DNA of 64,000 nt from Halopseudomonas yangmingensis (GCF_900114825.1 NZ_FOUI01000016.1:1-64000); one strand, 5' to 3'. Numbered from the stretch's first letter, positions 8,189 through 18,925 are shown. Notes: a model not told the origin generated them from the sequence alone. Numbers and translations: made by a program.

Positions 8189-8869
8189 ATGGGTCAGAAA
8201 GTACATCCGACAGGCATTCGCCTGGGTATCGTCAAAGACCACACTTCGGTGTGGTATGCAGATGGTCGCACCTATGCCGACTATCTGAACACTGACCTGA
8301 AAGTACGTGCGTACATTCAGGACAAACTGAAAGCTGCCTCTGTCAGTCGCGTTGATATTCAGCGTCCGGCCCAGACAGCCCGCATTACCATCCACACCGC
8401 CCGTCCGGGTATCGTGATTGGCAAGAAGGGTGAGGACGTAGAAAAGCTGCGTCAGGAACTGACCCAGCAGATGGGCGTTCCGGTACACATCAACATCGAA
8501 GAAATCCGCAAGCCGGATATCGATGCTGCACTGGTTGCCCAGAGCGTAGCCCAGCAGCTGGAGCGTCGCGTGATGTTCCGTCGCGCCATGAAGCGCGCGG
8601 TACAGAACGCCATTCGTACCGGCGCCAAGGGTATCAAGATCCAGGTTAGTGGTCGTCTTGGCGGTGCCGAGATTGCCCGGACCGAATGGTACCGTGAAGG
8701 CCGCGTGCCGCTGCACACTCTGCGTGCAGACATTGACTACTCGACAGCCGAAGCCCACACCACCTACGGTGTGATTGGCGTAAAGGTATGGATCTTCAAG
8801 GGCGAAATCATTGGTGGTATGCCCGAAGAGACCAAGGCTGCCGCTCCCAAGAAAAAAGCTGCTAAGTAA
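8189..8869 (+). CDS. rpsC: 30S ribosomal protein S3
   Basis: S3 forms part of the mRNA entry tunnel and its helicase activity. The 226 residues include an N-terminal KH domain with [18 protein letters not shown] and the C-terminal domain with [20 protein letters not shown]. The tail ends in a lysine- and alanine-rich stretch. It is typical in length for Pseudomonas. Confidence 0.98.
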   Translation: MGQKVHPTGIRLGIVKDHTSVWYADGRTYADYLNTDLKVRAYIQDKLKAASVSRVDIQRPAQTARITIHTARPGIVIGKKGEDVEKLRQELTQQMGVPVHINIEEIRKPDIDAALVAQSVAQQLERRVMFRRAMKRAVQNAIRTGAKGIKIQVSGRLGGAEIARTEWYREGRVPLHTLRADIDYSTAEAHTTYGVIGVKVWIFKGEIIGGMPEETKAAAPKKKAAK

Positions 8870-8880
8870 GGGGTACGCAC

Positions 8881-9294
8881 ATGTTGCAACCGAAGCGTAC
8901 GAAGTTCCGCAAGCAAATGACCGGCCACAACCGTGGTCTGGCGCATCGCGGCAGTAAGGTCAGCTTTGGCGAGTATGCGCTTAAAGCTGTTGGTCGTGGT
9001 CGTCTGACCGCACGTCAGATCGAAGCGGCACGTCGTGCCCTGACCCGTCACGTAAAGCGTGGCGGCAAGATCTGGATTCGTGTTTTTCCGGACAAGCCGA
9101 TTACCAAAAAGCCCCTGGAAGTACGTATGGGTAAAGGTAAGGGTGGCGTGGAGTACTGGGTAGCCCAGATCCAGCCGGGCAAGGTCCTGTATGAAATTGA
9201 AGGTGTTTCCGAAGAGCTGGCGCGTGAAGCGTTTGCCCTGGCCGCTGCCAAGCTGCCGCTCGCTACCACCTTTGTCAAGCGGACGGTGATGTGA
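8881..9294 (+). CDS. rplP: 50S ribosomal protein L16
   Basis: L16 binds near the A-site tRNA elbow and completes 50S maturation. The 137 residues start [32 protein letters not shown] contains the arginine hydroxylated in E. coli. The stop overlaps the rpmC start by one base (TGATG), which suggests coupling. Confidence 0.98.
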   Translation: MLQPKRTKFRKQMTGHNRGLAHRGSKVSFGEYALKAVGRGRLTARQIEAARRALTRHVKRGGKIWIRVFPDKPITKKPLEVRMGKGKGGVEYWVAQIQPGKVLYEIEGVSEELAREAFALAAAKLPLATTFVKRTVM

Positions 9295-9485
9295 TGAAAG
9301 CGACAGAACTTCGTGAAAAAAATGCCGAGCAACTGAACGAGCAGCTGCTTACCCTGCTGCGTGATCAGTTCAATCTGCGTATGCAGAAGGCAACCGGTCA
9401 GCTGGGTCAAAGCCACCTGCTCAAGCAGGTCAAGCGTGACATTGCCCGGGTCAAGACCGTGCTCAATCAGAAAGGTGGTAACTGA
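9294..9485 (+). CDS. rpmC: 50S ribosomal protein L29
   Basis: L29 is a small two-helix protein next to L23 at the tunnel exit. The ATG at 9294 gives 63 residues starting [21 protein letters not shown] at 9291 would add one residue inside the rplP stop and is less likely. The [12 protein letters not shown] motif is conserved. Confidence 0.97.
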   Translation: MKATELREKNAEQLNEQLLTLLRDQFNLRMQKATGQLGQSHLLKQVKRDIARVKTVLNQKGGN

Positions 9486-9487
9486 TC

Positions 9488-9751
9488 ATGGCCGAGAACA
9501 CTACAGTACGTACCGTTACTGGCCGCGTGGTCAGTGACAAGATGGAAAAGACCATCACTGTGCTCGTCGAGCGTCAGGTGAAGCACCCGCTGTACGGTAA
9601 GTACGTAAAGCGCTCCACCAAGCTGCACGCACATGATGAAAACAACGAATGCCGTATCGGCGATCTGGTAACAATCCGGGAAACCCGTCCCTTGGCCAAG
9701 ACCAAGAGCTGGACCCTGGTGCAGGTCGACGAGCGCGCGGTTCAGGTTTAA
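9488..9751 (+). CDS. rpsQ: 30S ribosomal protein S17
   Basis: S17 is an OB-fold primary binder of 16S rRNA. The 87 residues contain [20 protein letters not shown] and [19 protein letters not shown], both standard. It starts two bases after the rpmC stop and is the last gene of the classic S10 operon, although the next gene rplN follows after only 40 bases. Confidence 0.98.
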   Translation: MAENTTVRTVTGRVVSDKMEKTITVLVERQVKHPLYGKYVKRSTKLHAHDENNECRIGDLVTIRETRPLAKTKSWTLVQVDERAVQV

Positions 9752-9791
9752 GCCCCGCGCTTAGCGGATTATTCAAGGGTCGGAGAAATTT

Positions 9792-10160
9792 ATGATTCAG
9801 ACTCAATCCATGCTGGATGTGGCAGACAACAGTGGTGCACGTCGTGTCATGTGCATCAAGGTTCTGGGCGGTTCTCACCGCCGCTACGCTGGCATTGGCG
9901 ACATCATTAAAGTTACCGTCAAGGAAGCGATTCCGCGCGGTAAGGTAAAGAAAGGCCAGGTGCTCAATGCGGTTATCGTGCGTACCCGTCACGGCGTTCG
10001 TCGCCCTGATGGCTCGCTGATCCGCTTCGATGGTAATGCCGCGGTACTGCTGAACAACAAGCAGGAGCCGATCGGTACCCGCATCTTTGGGCCAGTGACT
10101 CGTGAACTTCGCGGTGACAAGTTCATGAAGATCGTTTCTCTCGCGCCCGAAGTGCTGTAA
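9792..10160 (+). CDS. rplN: 50S ribosomal protein L14
   Basis: L14 makes an intersubunit bridge and is the site where the silencing factor RsfS binds. Full length at 122 residues, [20 protein letters not shown] to EVL. It is the first gene of the spc unit. No clear separate promoter is seen in the 40-base gap, so transcription probably continues from the S10 promoter. Confidence 0.98.
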   Translation: MIQTQSMLDVADNSGARRVMCIKVLGGSHRRYAGIGDIIKVTVKEAIPRGKVKKGQVLNAVIVRTRHGVRRPDGSLIRFDGNAAVLLNNKQEPIGTRIFGPVTRELRGDKFMKIVSLAPEVL

Positions 10161-10171
10161 GGAGCCCGGTC

Positions 10172-10486
10172 ATGCAGAAGATCAAAAAAGACGACGACGT
10201 AATCGTCATCGCCGGCAAGGACAAAGGCAAGCGCGGCAAGGTCCTCAAGGTCCTCGCTGATCAGCGCCTGCTGATCGCCGGTGTCAACATTGTCAAGCGC
10301 CACACCAAGCCAAATCCAATGGCTGGTCGTCAGGGCGGCATTGTTGAAAAGGAGGCGCCGATCCACGTCTCCAACGTGGCTATCTTCAACCCCGAAACCA
10401 GCAAGGCCGATCGTATCGGCTTCAAGGTAGAAGACGGGAAGAAGGTGCGTATTTTCAAGTCGACCCAAAAAGCCGTCGACGCTTGA
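10172..10486 (+). CDS. rplX: 50S ribosomal protein L24
   Basis: L24 starts 50S assembly and lies near the tunnel exit. The 104 residues contain the KOW motif [17 protein letters not shown] near the N-terminus and the loop [25 protein letters not shown] before the ATG serves as ribosome-binding site. Confidence 0.98.
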   Translation: MQKIKKDDDVIVIAGKDKGKRGKVLKVLADQRLLIAGVNIVKRHTKPNPMAGRQGGIVEKEAPIHVSNVAIFNPETSKADRIGFKVEDGKKVRIFKSTQKAVDA

Positions 10487-10503
10487 GAATCTAGGTGCTT
10501 ACC

Positions 10504-11043
10504 ATGGCGAGATTGAAAGAACATTACCGCACTAACCTCGTTCCCAAGCTGAAGGAAGATCTCGGCCTGAAGAATGTGATGGAAGTGCCGAAAATCACCA
10601 AGATCACCCTGAACATGGGCCTTGGTGAAGCGGTCGGTGACAAGAAAGTCATCGAAAATGCCCTGGCCGATCTGGAAAAGATCACTGGCCGCAAGGGTGT
10701 GGTAACCTATGCGCGCAAATCGATTGCCGGCTTCAAGATTCGTGACGGCTGGCCGATCGGTGTCAAGGTGACCCTGCGTCGTGAGCAGATGTACGAGTTT
10801 CTCGACCGTCTGCTGGCGATTTCCCTGCCGCGTGTGCGTGACTTCCGTGGTCTGAACGCCAAGTCGTTCGACGGTCGCGGTAACTACAGCATGGGCGTCA
10901 AGGAACAGATCATTTTCCCGGAAATCGATTACGATCGTATCGATGCTCTGCGTGGTCTGGACATTACCCTGACTACCACTGCGCGGAACGACGACGAAGG
11001 TCGTGCGCTCCTGCGTGCGTTCAAATTCCCGTTCCGTAACTAA
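10504..11043 (+). CDS. rplE: 50S ribosomal protein L5
   Basis: L5 binds 5S rRNA and forms a bridge to the 30S head. The ATG at 10504 gives 179 residues beginning [11 protein letters not shown], the standard N-terminus. An in-frame GTG at 10495 adds only three residues and overlaps the likely ribosome-binding site. [20 protein letters not shown]-type and [19 protein letters not shown] segments are intact. Confidence 0.97.
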   Translation: MARLKEHYRTNLVPKLKEDLGLKNVMEVPKITKITLNMGLGEAVGDKKVIENALADLEKITGRKGVVTYARKSIAGFKIRDGWPIGVKVTLRREQMYEFLDRLLAISLPRVRDFRGLNAKSFDGRGNYSMGVKEQIIFPEIDYDRIDALRGLDITLTTTARNDDEGRALLRAFKFPFRN

Positions 11044-11054
11044 GGGGTCAGGAC

Positions 11055-11360
11055 ATGGCAAAAATCAGTATGAAGAACCGCGAGGCCAAGCGCACTCGTC
11101 TGGTTGCCAAGTACGCCGCCAAGCGTGCAGAACTCAAGGCTACCATCGGCAATATCAACGCCTCTGCCGAGGACCGTTGGGCTGCCCAGGTAGCGCTGCA
11201 AAAACTGCCGCGCGATGCAAGCCCGGTGCGCCAGCGTAACCGCTGCCGCATCACCGGCCGTCCGCACGGTGTATATCGCAAGTTCGGTCTGAGCCGTATC
11301 AAGCTGCGTGAAGCAGCGATGCGCGGCGATGTTCCCGGTCTGGTCAAGGCCAGCTGGTAA
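11055..11360 (+). CDS. rpsN: 30S ribosomal protein S14
   Basis: S14 packs in the 30S head with S3 and S10. The 101-residue protein is the zinc-free (C-minus) form: the C-terminal region [20 protein letters not shown] holds only one cysteine. This is the usual housekeeping form in pseudomonads. Confidence 0.97.
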   Translation: MAKISMKNREAKRTRLVAKYAAKRAELKATIGNINASAEDRWAAQVALQKLPRDASPVRQRNRCRITGRPHGVYRKFGLSRIKLREAAMRGDVPGLVKASW

Positions 11361-11397
11361 CTAGACCACCACTACTCATTTTCAGGAGCAAGAGCCC

Positions 11398-11790
11398 ATG
11401 AGTATGCAGGACCCGTTGGCAGACATGCTGACTCGCATCCGTAATGCCCAGATGGCTGAAAAGTCCAGTGTCAGCATGCCTTCGGCAAAGCTGAAGGTGG
11501 CTGTCGCCAAGGTGCTGAAGGACGAAGGCTACGTAGCCGATTTCCAGGTGTCAGCTGACGCCAAGCCGGTACTGTCCATCGAGCTGAAGTATTTCGAAGG
11601 CAAGCCGGTAATTGAAGACCTGAAGCGCGTAAGCCGTCCCGGTCTGCGCCAGTACAAGCCGGTCAACGAGCTGCCCCGCGTCAAGGGCGGTCTCGGTGTC
11701 TCCATTGTCTCCACCAACAAAGGTGTGATGACTGACCGCGCTGCGCGCGCTGCCGGTATCGGCGGCGAAGTTCTCTGCACAGTATTCTGA
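11398..11790 (+). CDS. rpsH: 30S ribosomal protein S8
   Basis: S8 is a primary 16S rRNA binder. In E. coli it also represses the spc operon by binding the rplE mRNA region. The 130 residues start [18 protein letters not shown] and end with the RNA-binding [20 protein letters not shown] segment. The 37-base gap from rpsN contains CAGGAGCAAG as a strong ribosome-binding site. Confidence 0.98.
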   Translation: MSMQDPLADMLTRIRNAQMAEKSSVSMPSAKLKVAVAKVLKDEGYVADFQVSADAKPVLSIELKYFEGKPVIEDLKRVSRPGLRQYKPVNELPRVKGGLGVSIVSTNKGVMTDRAARAAGIGGEVLCTVF

Positions 11791-11802
11791 TAGGGGGTTA
11801 CG

Positions 11803-12333
11803 ATGTCTCGCGTCGCTAAAAGCCCTGTCAAGCTGCCGCAGGGAGTAGAAGTAAAACTGGATGGTCAGGCCATTTCGGTAAAGGGTGCCAAGGGTACTCT
11901 CGAGCTGAACCTGCATCCGTCCGTAGAAGTTGTCCAGCAGGATGGCGAGCTTAACTTCGCCGCCCGCCCGGGCAGCCCGAATATGGCCATGGCCGGTACC
12001 ACCCGTGCGCTGGTCAATAATATGGTCATTGGTGTCACCCAAGGCTTCGAGCGCAAGCTGCAACTGGTCGGTGTGGGCTACAAGGCCCAGGCCAAAGGTC
12101 AGGTTCTGTCGCTGGCTCTGGGGTTCTCGCACTCGATCGACTACCAGCTGCCTGAGGGGATCGTCTGTGAAACCCCCAGCCAGACTGACATCATCCTCAA
12201 GGGCATCGACAAGCAATTGATCGGTCAGGTAGCCGCGGAGATTCGTGAATTCCGCCGCCCAGAGCCTTACAAGGGCAAGGGTGTTCGCTACTCCGACGAG
12301 ATCGTGCGTCGTAAAGAAGCCAAGAAGAAGTAG
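11803..12333 (+). CDS. rplF: 50S ribosomal protein L6
   Basis: L6 lies at the base of the L7/L12 stalk near the elongation-factor site. The 176 residues comprise two similar alpha/beta domains. The signature [16 protein letters not shown] is at the C-terminus. AGGGGG precedes the start by a normal spacing. Confidence 0.98.
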   Translation: MSRVAKSPVKLPQGVEVKLDGQAISVKGAKGTLELNLHPSVEVVQQDGELNFAARPGSPNMAMAGTTRALVNNMVIGVTQGFERKLQLVGVGYKAQAKGQVLSLALGFSHSIDYQLPEGIVCETPSQTDIILKGIDKQLIGQVAAEIREFRRPEPYKGKGVRYSDEIVRRKEAKKK

Positions 12334-12344
12334 GGCATAGCAAA

Positions 12345-12695
12345 ATGAGCGATAAAAAAGTTATTCGTCTCCGTCGCGCTCGCCGTTCGCGTCTGAAAAT
12401 GCGTGAGCTGGAAGCCGTACGTCTGTGCGTGTACCGTTCTTCGCAGCACATGTACGCGCAAGTGATCTCCGCTGATGGTTCCAAGGTGCTGGCCAGTGCG
12501 TCGACCCTGGATGAGAGTCTGCGTAGTGGCAAGACCGGCAACATTGAAGCAGCCAAGCAGGTTGGCCAGCTGGTTGCCGAGCGTGCCAAGGCCGCCGGTG
12601 TGACTCAGGTCGCCTTCGACCGTTCCGGCTTCAAGTATCATGGCCGCGTCAAGGCGCTGGCCGACGCCGCTCGTGAAGGCGGGCTGGAATTCTAA
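12345..12695 (+). CDS. rplR: 50S ribosomal protein L18
   Basis: L18 carries 5S rRNA into the 50S subunit together with L5. The 116 residues have the basic N-terminal tail ([20 protein letters not shown]), and the core ends [20 protein letters not shown]. Spacing to both neighbours is 11 bases. Confidence 0.98.
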   Translation: MSDKKVIRLRRARRSRLKMRELEAVRLCVYRSSQHMYAQVISADGSKVLASASTLDESLRSGKTGNIEAAKQVGQLVAERAKAAGVTQVAFDRSGFKYHGRVKALADAAREGGLEF

Positions 12696-12706
12696 GGGTA
12701 GAAGCT

Positions 12707-13210
12707 ATGGCTAATTTCGATCAGAAGCGCGACGAAGGTTACATCGAGAAGCTGGTACAGGTTAACCGCGTTGCCAAGGTAGTGAAGGGCGGACGTATCT
12801 TTGCCTTTACCGCTCTCACCGTAGTAGGCGATGGCAAGGGCCGCGTCGGCTTTGGTCGTGGCAAGGCACGTGAAGTGCCTGCTGCGATCCAGAAGGCGAT
12901 GGAAGCTGCCCGCCGTAACATGATTCAGGTGGATCTGAACGGCACCACTCTGCAGTATCCGGTCCGTGCAGCGCATGGCGCCTCCAAGGTGTTCATGCAG
13001 CCTGCCTCGGAAGGTACCGGTGTCATTGCTGGTGGTGCGATGCGTGCCGTGCTGGAAGCGGCCGGTGTGCATAACGTTCTGGCCAAGTGCTACGGTTCCA
13101 CCAATCCGGTCAACGTCGTTCAGGCTACCTACAAGGGCCTGAAGTCGATGCAGTCTCCCGAGTCTGTAGCGGCCAAGCGCGGCAAGACTGTTGAAGACAT
13201 CCAGGGGTAA
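12707..13210 (+). CDS. rpsE: 30S ribosomal protein S5
   Basis: S5 controls decoding fidelity at the mRNA entry site and is the spectinomycin target. The 167 residues contain the double-stranded RNA-binding-like N-terminal domain with [20 protein letters not shown]. The spectinomycin loop [16 protein letters not shown] has no obvious resistance change. Confidence 0.98.
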   Translation: MANFDQKRDEGYIEKLVQVNRVAKVVKGGRIFAFTALTVVGDGKGRVGFGRGKAREVPAAIQKAMEAARRNMIQVDLNGTTLQYPVRAAHGASKVFMQPASEGTGVIAGGAMRAVLEAAGVHNVLAKCYGSTNPVNVVQATYKGLKSMQSPESVAAKRGKTVEDIQG

Positions 13211-13216
13211 TCCGAG

Positions 13217-13399
13217 ATGGCTAACGCAAAAATCAAAGTGACGCTGACCAAGAGCGTTGTCGGTCGCCTGCCCAACCACAAGCTCTGTGTTCAGGGTCTG
13301 GGTCTGCGCCGCATCGGTCACACCGTTGAAGTCGAAGATACTCCGGCTGTCCGTGGGATGATCAACAAGGTCTACTACATGGTTCGGGTAGAGGGTTAA
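13217..13399 (+). CDS. rpmD: 50S ribosomal protein L30
   Basis: L30 is a small 50S protein. The 60 residues include [20 protein letters not shown] and the ending [14 protein letters not shown]. The gene lies six bases after rpsE and three before rplO. Confidence 0.97.
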   Translation: MANAKIKVTLTKSVVGRLPNHKLCVQGLGLRRIGHTVEVEDTPAVRGMINKVYYMVRVEG

Positions 13400-13402
13400 G
13401 AC

Positions 13403-13837
13403 ATGAAACTGAATGATCTGCGTTCCGCACCGGGCGCCCGTCGCGAAAAGCATCGGGTCGGTCGCGGTATCGGCAGCGGCCTGGGCAAGACTGCCGGTCG
13501 CGGCCACAAGGGTTTGACCTCGCGTTCAGGCGGCACCGTCGCTCCGGGCTTCGAGGGCGGCCAGCAGCCTCTGCACCGTCGTCTGCCGAAGTTCGGCTTC
13601 ACCTCGCGTATTGCTATGGTGACTGCCGAGATTCGTACCAGCGAGCTGAACAAGCTGGCGGTTGATGTTGTTGATCTGCAAGCGCTGAAGGATGCCAACA
13701 TCATCAGCAACAAGTACGTGCGTGCCAAGATTGTTCTCTCCGGAGACATTACCAAGGCACTGAACCTGAAGGGCCTGATGGTCACCAAGGGTGCGCGTGC
13801 AGCGATTGAAGCAGCTGGCGGCAAAATCGAGGACTAA
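13403..13837 (+). CDS. rplO: 50S ribosomal protein L15
   Basis: L15 is a late-assembling 50S protein. The 144 residues start [20 protein letters not shown] and have the glycine- and arginine-rich extension [14 protein letters not shown] that threads the rRNA. The stop is immediately followed by the ATG of secY. Confidence 0.98.
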   Translation: MKLNDLRSAPGARREKHRVGRGIGSGLGKTAGRGHKGLTSRSGGTVAPGFEGGQQPLHRRLPKFGFTSRIAMVTAEIRTSELNKLAVDVVDLQALKDANIISNKYVRAKIVLSGDITKALNLKGLMVTKGARAAIEAAGGKIED

Positions 13838-15169
13838 ATGGCTAAGCAAGGCGCTCTCTCCGGACTGAATACCAGTGGCCTGGGTGAACTCTGGGGGCGC
13901 CTGCGCTTCCTGTTCCTGGCGATCGTGGTTTACCGTATCGGTGCACATATTCCGGTGCCCGGTATCAACCCCGATCGTTTGGCTGATCTGTTCAGACAAA
14001 ATGAGGGCACCATTCTCAGTCTGTTCAATATGTTCTCGGGTGGTGCGCTGGAGCGGATGAGTATCTTCGCTCTGGGCATCATGCCGTACATCTCGGCCTC
14101 TATTATCATGCAGCTGATGACGGCGGTTACCCCGTCGCTCGAACAGCTGAAAAAGGAAGGCGAGTCCGGTCGTCGGAAGATCAGTCAGTACACGCGTTAT
14201 CTGACGCTGGTGTTGGCGTTCATTCAGGCAATCGGTATGTCGGTTGGCCTTGCCAGTCAGGGCGTAGCGTTCAATACCGGCTTCGGTTTCTATTTCATCG
14301 CAGTAACCACCTTTGTGTCTGGTGCGATGTTCATGATGTGGCTGGGTGAGCAGATTACCGAGCGTGGTGTCGGCAACGGTATCTCCATGCTGATCTTCGC
14401 CGGTATCGTTGCGGGTCTGCCGAGTGCCATCGGTCAGTCGTTCGAAGCTTCACGTCAGGGCGATATCAATATCTTCGCGCTGATTGCAATTGCCATCCTG
14501 GCGATTGCGCTGGTTGCCTTCGTGGTGTTTATCGAGCGTGGTCAACGCCGCATTACGGTGAACTATGCCAAGCGTCAGCAAGGCCGCAAGGTGTTTGCTG
14601 CGCAGACCAGCCATCTACCATTGAAGGTGAATATGGCGGGTGTTATTCCTGCGATCTTTGCCAGCAGTATCCTGCTGTTCCCGGCCTCGCTGGGCACCTG
14701 GTTCGGCCAGAGTGAAAGTATGGGTTGGCTGGTGTCGATTTCGCAGGCTATTGCACCAGGTCAGCCGTTGAATATTCTGTTGTTCAGTGCGGGGATCATT
14801 TTCTTCTGCTTCTTCTACACTGCTCTGATGTTCAACCCCAAGGAAGTTGCAGAGAACCTCAAGAAGTCGGGCGCTTTCATTCCGGGTATACGCCCAGGTG
14901 AGCAGTCCGCACGCTACATCGATGGTGTGCTGACCCGTCTGACCCTGTTCGGCTCTCTGTATATGACTGCGGTTTGTCTGTTGCCGCAGTTTCTGGTGGT
15001 GTCGGCTAATGTGCCGTTCTACCTTGGCGGGACTTCGCTGCTGATCGTTGTTGTGGTTGTCATGGACTTCATGGCCCAAGTACAATCGCACCTCGTTTCA
15101 CAGCAGTACGAATCCCTTATGAAGAAATCGAACCTGAAGGGCTACGGTAGCGGCGGTTTGCTGCGCTGA
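13838..15169 (+). CDS. secY: SecY: protein translocase channel
   Basis: SecY is the membrane channel through which SecA or the ribosome passes proteins. At 443 residues it has the expected ten transmembrane segments. The plug region after TM1 reads [16 protein letters not shown] and TM2 begins after [20 protein letters not shown]. The cytoplasmic loop with [21 protein letters not shown] and the C-terminal loop [16 protein letters not shown] contact SecA. It starts directly after rplO without a gap. secE is not in the window because the region that normally holds it is missing. Confidence 0.98.
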   Translation: MAKQGALSGLNTSGLGELWGRLRFLFLAIVVYRIGAHIPVPGINPDRLADLFRQNEGTILSLFNMFSGGALERMSIFALGIMPYISASIIMQLMTAVTPSLEQLKKEGESGRRKISQYTRYLTLVLAFIQAIGMSVGLASQGVAFNTGFGFYFIAVTTFVSGAMFMMWLGEQITERGVGNGISMLIFAGIVAGLPSAIGQSFEASRQGDINIFALIAIAILAIALVAFVVFIERGQRRITVNYAKRQQGRKVFAAQTSHLPLKVNMAGVIPAIFASSILLFPASLGTWFGQSESMGWLVSISQAIAPGQPLNILLFSAGIIFFCFFYTALMFNPKEVAENLKKSGAFIPGIRPGEQSARYIDGVLTRLTLFGSLYMTAVCLLPQFLVVSANVPFYLGGTSLLIVVVVVMDFMAQVQSHLVSQQYESLMKKSNLKGYGSGGLLR

Positions 15170-15196
15170 TAACCCTCCGGGATTCAGGAGTTACTG

Positions 15197-15313
15197 ATGA
15201 AAGTTGCAGCCTCTGTAAAGCCGCTTTGCCGTAACTGCAAGGTCATTCGCCGTAATGGCAGCGTGCGGGTGATCTGCAGTGCTGAGCCCCGTCACAAGCA
15301 GCGCCAGGGTTAA
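15197..15313 (+). CDS. rpmJ: 50S ribosomal protein L36
   Basis: L36 is the smallest 50S protein. The 38 residues are [14 protein letters not shown] onwards to RHKQRQG. Cys11, Cys14, Cys27 and His33 form a zinc ribbon, so this is the zinc-dependent (C-plus) form that is replaced by a paralogue when zinc is scarce. CAGGAG precedes the ATG. It is the last spc gene. Confidence 0.96.
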   Translation: MKVAASVKPLCRNCKVIRRNGSVRVICSAEPRHKQRQG

Positions 15314-15346
15314 TTCCAGGCGATTGATTGAAGGCTACGTCTCAGG

Positions 15347-15391
15347 ATAACCGACTGCCCGACCAGAGTTCTGGTTGGGCGGTTGATTTTT
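15347..15391 (+). terminator. Hairpin between spc and alpha units
   Basis: The stem pairs AACCG.CTGCCCGACCAG with CTGGTTGGGCGGTT (minor mismatches), loop AGTT, followed by GATTTTTG. It lies 36 bases after rpmJ and is a likely intrinsic terminator or attenuator. Confidence 0.72.
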
Positions 15392-15411
15392 GTTCAAGTT
15401 AGCGCTACCCT
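15383..15411 (+). promoter_or_regulatory. Possible alpha operon promoter
   Basis: TTGATT and TACCCT are 17 bases apart directly after the spc terminator hairpin, about 70 bases before rpsM. The -35 half is fair and the -10 weak. The long leader (about 60 bases) would leave room for the S4 translational operator known in E. coli, but no pseudoknot was established here. Confidence 0.38.
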
Positions 15412-15478
15412 ACTGCACCCTTTTTCGAACACCCTTTGTTTGGGTGAGTCAGGTAGCTGTCAGACGGAGTAAATTTGG

Positions 15479-15835
15479 ATGGCCCGTATTGCAGGCGTCA
15501 ACATCCCGGATAACAAGCACACTGTTATCTCTCTGACCTATATCTATGGTATCGGTCAGACCAAGGCGCAGAGTATCTGTGCCGCAACCGGCATTGCCCC
15601 GGATGCAAAAATCAAGGACCTCAGCGAGGAGCAGGTTGATCTGCTGCGTAACGAAGTTGCCAAGAGCACCGTTGAAGGTGATCTGCGTCGTTCGATCAGC
15701 ATGAGCATCAAGCGTCTCATGGATCTGGGTTGCTACCGTGGTCTGCGTCACCGTAAGGGCCTGCCGGTCCACGGTCAGCGCACCAAGACCAATGCCCGTA
15801 CCCGTAAGGGTCCGCGCAAGCCGATCCGCAAGTAA
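15479..15835 (+). CDS. rpsM: 30S ribosomal protein S13
   Basis: S13 sits in the 30S head and bridges to L5 and P-site tRNA. The 118 residues start [20 protein letters not shown] and end in the basic tail [16 protein letters not shown]-like segment that touches tRNA. The gene opens the alpha operon after a 165-base gap. Confidence 0.98.
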   Translation: MARIAGVNIPDNKHTVISLTYIYGIGQTKAQSICAATGIAPDAKIKDLSEEQVDLLRNEVAKSTVEGDLRRSISMSIKRLMDLGCYRGLRHRKGLPVHGQRTKTNARTRKGPRKPIRK

Positions 15836-15853
15836 TCGCTGAGGAATAGAGAT

Positions 15854-16243
15854 ATGGCAAAGCCAGCAGCTCGTGTCCGTAAAAAAGTCAAGAAGACGGT
15901 GGTTGACGGGGTAGCCCACATCCATGCGTCGTTCAATAACACCATCATTACCATTACCGATCGTCAGGGTAACGCACTGAGCTGGGCCACTTCCGGTGGT
16001 TCGGGCTTCCGTGGTTCGCGCAAGAGCACCCCGTTCGCTGCCCAGGTGGCTGCAGAGCGTGCTGGTCAGGCGGCCCTTGAGTATGGTCTGAAGAACCTCG
16101 ACGTGTGCGTGAAGGGCCCAGGCCCGGGTCGCGAATCCGCCGTGCGTGCGCTGAATTCCTGTGGCTACAAGATCAGCAGCATCACCGACGTAACCCCTAT
16201 CCCGCACAACGGCTGTCGCCCGCCGAAAAAGCGTCGCGTTTAA
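15854..16243 (+). CDS. rpsK: 30S ribosomal protein S11
   Basis: S11 forms part of the mRNA exit channel on the 30S platform. The 129 residues include [19 protein letters not shown] and [10 protein letters not shown] at the end. It follows rpsM by 18 bases. Confidence 0.98.
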   Translation: MAKPAARVRKKVKKTVVDGVAHIHASFNNTIITITDRQGNALSWATSGGSGFRGSRKSTPFAAQVAAERAGQAALEYGLKNLDVCVKGPGPGRESAVRALNSCGYKISSITDVTPIPHNGCRPPKKRRV

Positions 16244-16258
16244 TCAGGAGAGACGGAA

Positions 16259-16879
16259 ATGGCTCGTTATATTGGTCCCAAGTGCAAGCTGTCTCGCCGC
16301 GAAGGTACAGATCTGTTCCTGAAAAGCGGTGCGCGTGCTCTCGAATCCAAGTGCAATCTGGAAACCCCTCCGGGCGTTCACGGCCAGCGCCGTGGTCGTC
16401 TGTCCGAGTACGGCACCCAGTTGCGTGAAAAGCAAAAGGTGCGTCGTATCTATGGCGTGCTCGAGCGTCAGTTCAGCAACTACTACAAGGAAGCTGCCCG
16501 TCTGAAGGGTGCTACCGGCGAGAACCTGCTGCAACTGCTTGAGCGTCGTCTGGACAACGTTGTCTATCGTATGGGCTTTGGTGCCACTCGTGCAGAAGCA
16601 CGCCAGCTGGTTTCCCACAAGGCCATCAGTGTTAACGGCAAGACTGTGAACATCGCCTCCTACCTGGTTGCTCCGGGTGACGTGGTTGCTGTTCGCGAGA
16701 AGTCGAAGAATCAGCTGCGTGTTAACAGCGCCCTCGAACTGGCAGCCCAGCGCGGTCAGGTAGAGTGGATCGAGGTTGATGCCGCGAAGAAGGAAGGCGT
16801 CTTCAAGAGCCTGCCGAGCCGCAGCGACCTGTCCGCCGACATCAATGAAAACCTGATCGTCGAGCTCTACTCCAAGTAA
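16259..16879 (+). CDS. rpsD: 30S ribosomal protein S4
   Basis: S4 nucleates 16S assembly and in E. coli represses the alpha operon. At 206 residues it is standard. The N-terminal region [20 protein letters not shown] lacks the four-cysteine zinc knuckle. The S4 RNA-binding domain is around [20 protein letters not shown]. Confidence 0.98.
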   Translation: MARYIGPKCKLSRREGTDLFLKSGARALESKCNLETPPGVHGQRRGRLSEYGTQLREKQKVRRIYGVLERQFSNYYKEAARLKGATGENLLQLLERRLDNVVYRMGFGATRAEARQLVSHKAISVNGKTVNIASYLVAPGDVVAVREKSKNQLRVNSALELAAQRGQVEWIEVDAAKKEGVFKSLPSRSDLSADINENLIVELYSK

Positions 16880-16904
16880 GCGTTAGACAGTTAAAAGGTG
16901 CCCC

Positions 16905-17906
16905 ATGCAGAGTTCGGTTACCGAGTTTCTAACTCCGCGTCACATTGACGTACAGGAAACCTCGCCCACCCGTGCCAAGATCACTCTTGAGCCGCTGGAG
17001 CGTGGTTTCGGCCATACCCTGGGCAATGCGCTGCGGCGCATTCTGCTCTCGTCCATGCCCGGCTGTGCCGTGGTTGAGGCGGAAATCGACGGCGTTCTGC
17101 ATGAGTACAGCGCCATCGAGGGCGTTCAGGAAGATGTCATCGAGATTCTGCTGAACCTGAAAGGTCTGGCGATCAAGATGCACGGCCGTGATCAAGTTAC
17201 CTTGACCTTGTCCAAGCAAGGTCCTGGTACTGTCACTGCTGCTGATATCCAGCTGGATCATGACGTTGAAATCGTCAATCCGGATCATCTGATTGCCACG
17301 CTGGCCGATAACGGCGCGCTGAACATGAAGCTGACCGTTGCCCGTGGTCGTGGTTATGTGCCTGCTGATGCACGTCACTCGGATGAGGATGAAACCCGTT
17401 CGATCGGTCGTTTGCAGCTCGATGCCACCTTCACGCCGGTCCGTCGTGTTTCTTATGAAGTTCAGAGTGCACGTGTTGAACAGCGCACCAACCTGGACAA
17501 GCTGGTTATCGATCTGGAAACCAACGGTACGCTGGATCCTGAAGAGGCTATCCGTCGTGCTGCGACTATCCTGCAGCAGCAGCTGGCTGCCTTCGTTGAC
17601 CTCAAAGGGGACAGCGAGCCGGTGGTTGAGCAGCATGAAGACGAGATCGACCCCATCCTGCTGCGTCCGGTTGACGATCTGGAACTGACTGTACGTTCGG
17701 CCAACTGTCTCAAGGCTGAAAACATCTATTACATTGGCGATCTGATCCAGCGTACCGAAGTGGAGCTGCTGAAGACCCCGAACCTGGGCAAGAAATCCCT
17801 GACCGAGATCAAGGATGTTCTGGCTTCTCGTGGTCTGTCACTGGGTATGCGTCTGGACAACTGGCCGCCTGCTAGTTTGAAGAAAGACGACAAGGTCCTG
17901 GCCTGA
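16905..17906 (+). CDS. rpoA: RNA polymerase alpha subunit
   Basis: The alpha dimer starts RNA polymerase assembly, and its C-terminal domain binds UP elements and activators. The 333 residues have the dimerising N-terminal domain (about 1-233, with [20 protein letters not shown]) and a flexible linker. The C-terminal domain contains [20 protein letters not shown], including the DNA-contacting arginine and asparagine. rpoB and rpoC, its partners, are not in the window. Confidence 0.98.
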   Translation: MQSSVTEFLTPRHIDVQETSPTRAKITLEPLERGFGHTLGNALRRILLSSMPGCAVVEAEIDGVLHEYSAIEGVQEDVIEILLNLKGLAIKMHGRDQVTLTLSKQGPGTVTAADIQLDHDVEIVNPDHLIATLADNGALNMKLTVARGRGYVPADARHSDEDETRSIGRLQLDATFTPVRRVSYEVQSARVEQRTNLDKLVIDLETNGTLDPEEAIRRAATILQQQLAAFVDLKGDSEPVVEQHEDEIDPILLRPVDDLELTVRSANCLKAENIYYIGDLIQRTEVELLKTPNLGKKSLTEIKDVLASRGLSLGMRLDNWPPASLKKDDKVLA

Positions 17907-17931
17907 TCGTCTTAACCCGAGGATTTGAGAG

Positions 17932-18315
17932 ATGCGTCATCGTAAAAGTGGTCGTCACCTGAATCGGACCAGCTCGCACCGTAAGGCCATGTTCCAGAAC
18001 ATGGCGGTGTCACTGTTCGAGAACGAACTGATCAAGACAACCCTTCCGAAAGCCAAGGAACTGCGCCGCGTTGCCGAGCCGCTGATCACCCTGGCCAAGG
18101 AAGACACCGTTGCCAACCGTCGTCTGGCTTTCGACCGTACCCGTAGCAAGGAAGCGGTTGGCAAGCTGTTCAACGATCTGGGCAAGCGCTACGCCAACCG
18201 TCCGGGTGGCTATGTGCGTATTCTTAAGTGCGGTTTCCGTACTGGCGACGCGGCCCCTATGGCCTACGTCGAGCTGGTTGATCGTCCTGAGCTGGCTGCT
18301 GCTGGCGAAGAGTGA
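17932..18315 (+). CDS. rplQ: 50S ribosomal protein L17
   Basis: L17 is at the back of the 50S near the tunnel exit. The 127 residues start [20 protein letters not shown]. It is the last gene of the alpha operon and is followed by a strong terminator. Confidence 0.98.
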   Translation: MRHRKSGRHLNRTSSHRKAMFQNMAVSLFENELIKTTLPKAKELRRVAEPLITLAKEDTVANRRLAFDRTRSKEAVGKLFNDLGKRYANRPGGYVRILKCGFRTGDAAPMAYVELVDRPELAAAGEE

Positions 18316-18329
18316 GTCAATTGCGCTGC

Positions 18330-18357
18330 AAAAAAACCGGGTTTTCCCGGTTTTTTT
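18330..18357 (+). terminator. Terminator of the alpha operon
   Basis: A perfect hairpin AAAAAACCGGG/CCCGGTTTTTT with a TTTT loop and trailing T run, 14 bases after rplQ. Confidence 0.94.
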
Positions 18358-18447
18358 GTGCCTGCTGATCCGCTGACTGTGGTTGACCAGCTGCCATTGT
18401 CAGAGGAACATGACGGGGTCATCCCGTTGTCGTGCAAGGTAATTCGA

Positions 18448-18921
18448 ATGAAAGGTCATCCGGAAGTTGTTGATTATCTCAAACAGTTGCTCAAAGGTGA
18501 GTTGACTGCCCGAGACCAGTATTTTGTGCATTCCCGTTATTATCAAGAATGGGGTTTGGGCAAACTTTATGAGCGGATCAACCACGAGATGGAAGAGGAA
18601 ACCCAGCACGCCGATGCGTTGTTGCAACGCATTCTGTTCCTCGGTGGTGTGCCGGACATGGCACCACACCCCTTTATTTTCGGTAACAGCGTTGAGCAGA
18701 TGCTGGAAATTGATCTGCAACTTGAATATCAAGTGCGAGATGCGCTGAGCAAGGGAATTGCGTTGTGTGAACGTCATGCTGACTTTGTCAGTCGTGACAT
18801 GATCCTCGCGCAATTGAAGGATACCGAGGAAGACCATGCCCATTGGCTGGAGCAGCAGCTTGGGCTGATCCGTCGTATCGGTCTGGCCAATTACCTGCAG
18901 TCGCAGATGCATCAAGTCTGA
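18448..18921 (+). CDS. ftnA: Bacterial ferritin of the FtnA (BfrA) type
   Basis: This subunit forms a 24-mer cage that oxidises and stores iron. The 157 residues starting [20 protein letters not shown] resemble P. aeruginosa FtnA. Ferroxidase ligands are visible: Glu18, Glu51, His54, Glu92, Glu126/127 and His129. Residue 52 is Thr where haem-binding bacterioferritins have the ligand Met, so it probably binds no haem. The start is the ATG at 18448, chosen over an open frame back to the terminator because only this matches the family. In P. aeruginosa the gene lies after rplQ with katA in between; here katA is missing and the gene follows rplQ directly. Confidence 0.92.
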   Translation: MKGHPEVVDYLKQLLKGELTARDQYFVHSRYYQEWGLGKLYERINHEMEEETQHADALLQRILFLGGVPDMAPHPFIFGNSVEQMLEIDLQLEYQVRDALSKGIALCERHADFVSRDMILAQLKDTEEDHAHWLEQQLGLIRRIGLANYLQSQMHQV

Positions 18922-18925
18922 GACG

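Noticed and set aside
18383-18411. TTGACC ... GAACAT as ferritin promoter
   Set aside because: The -10 half matches only three of six positions, so it was not listed as a feature.
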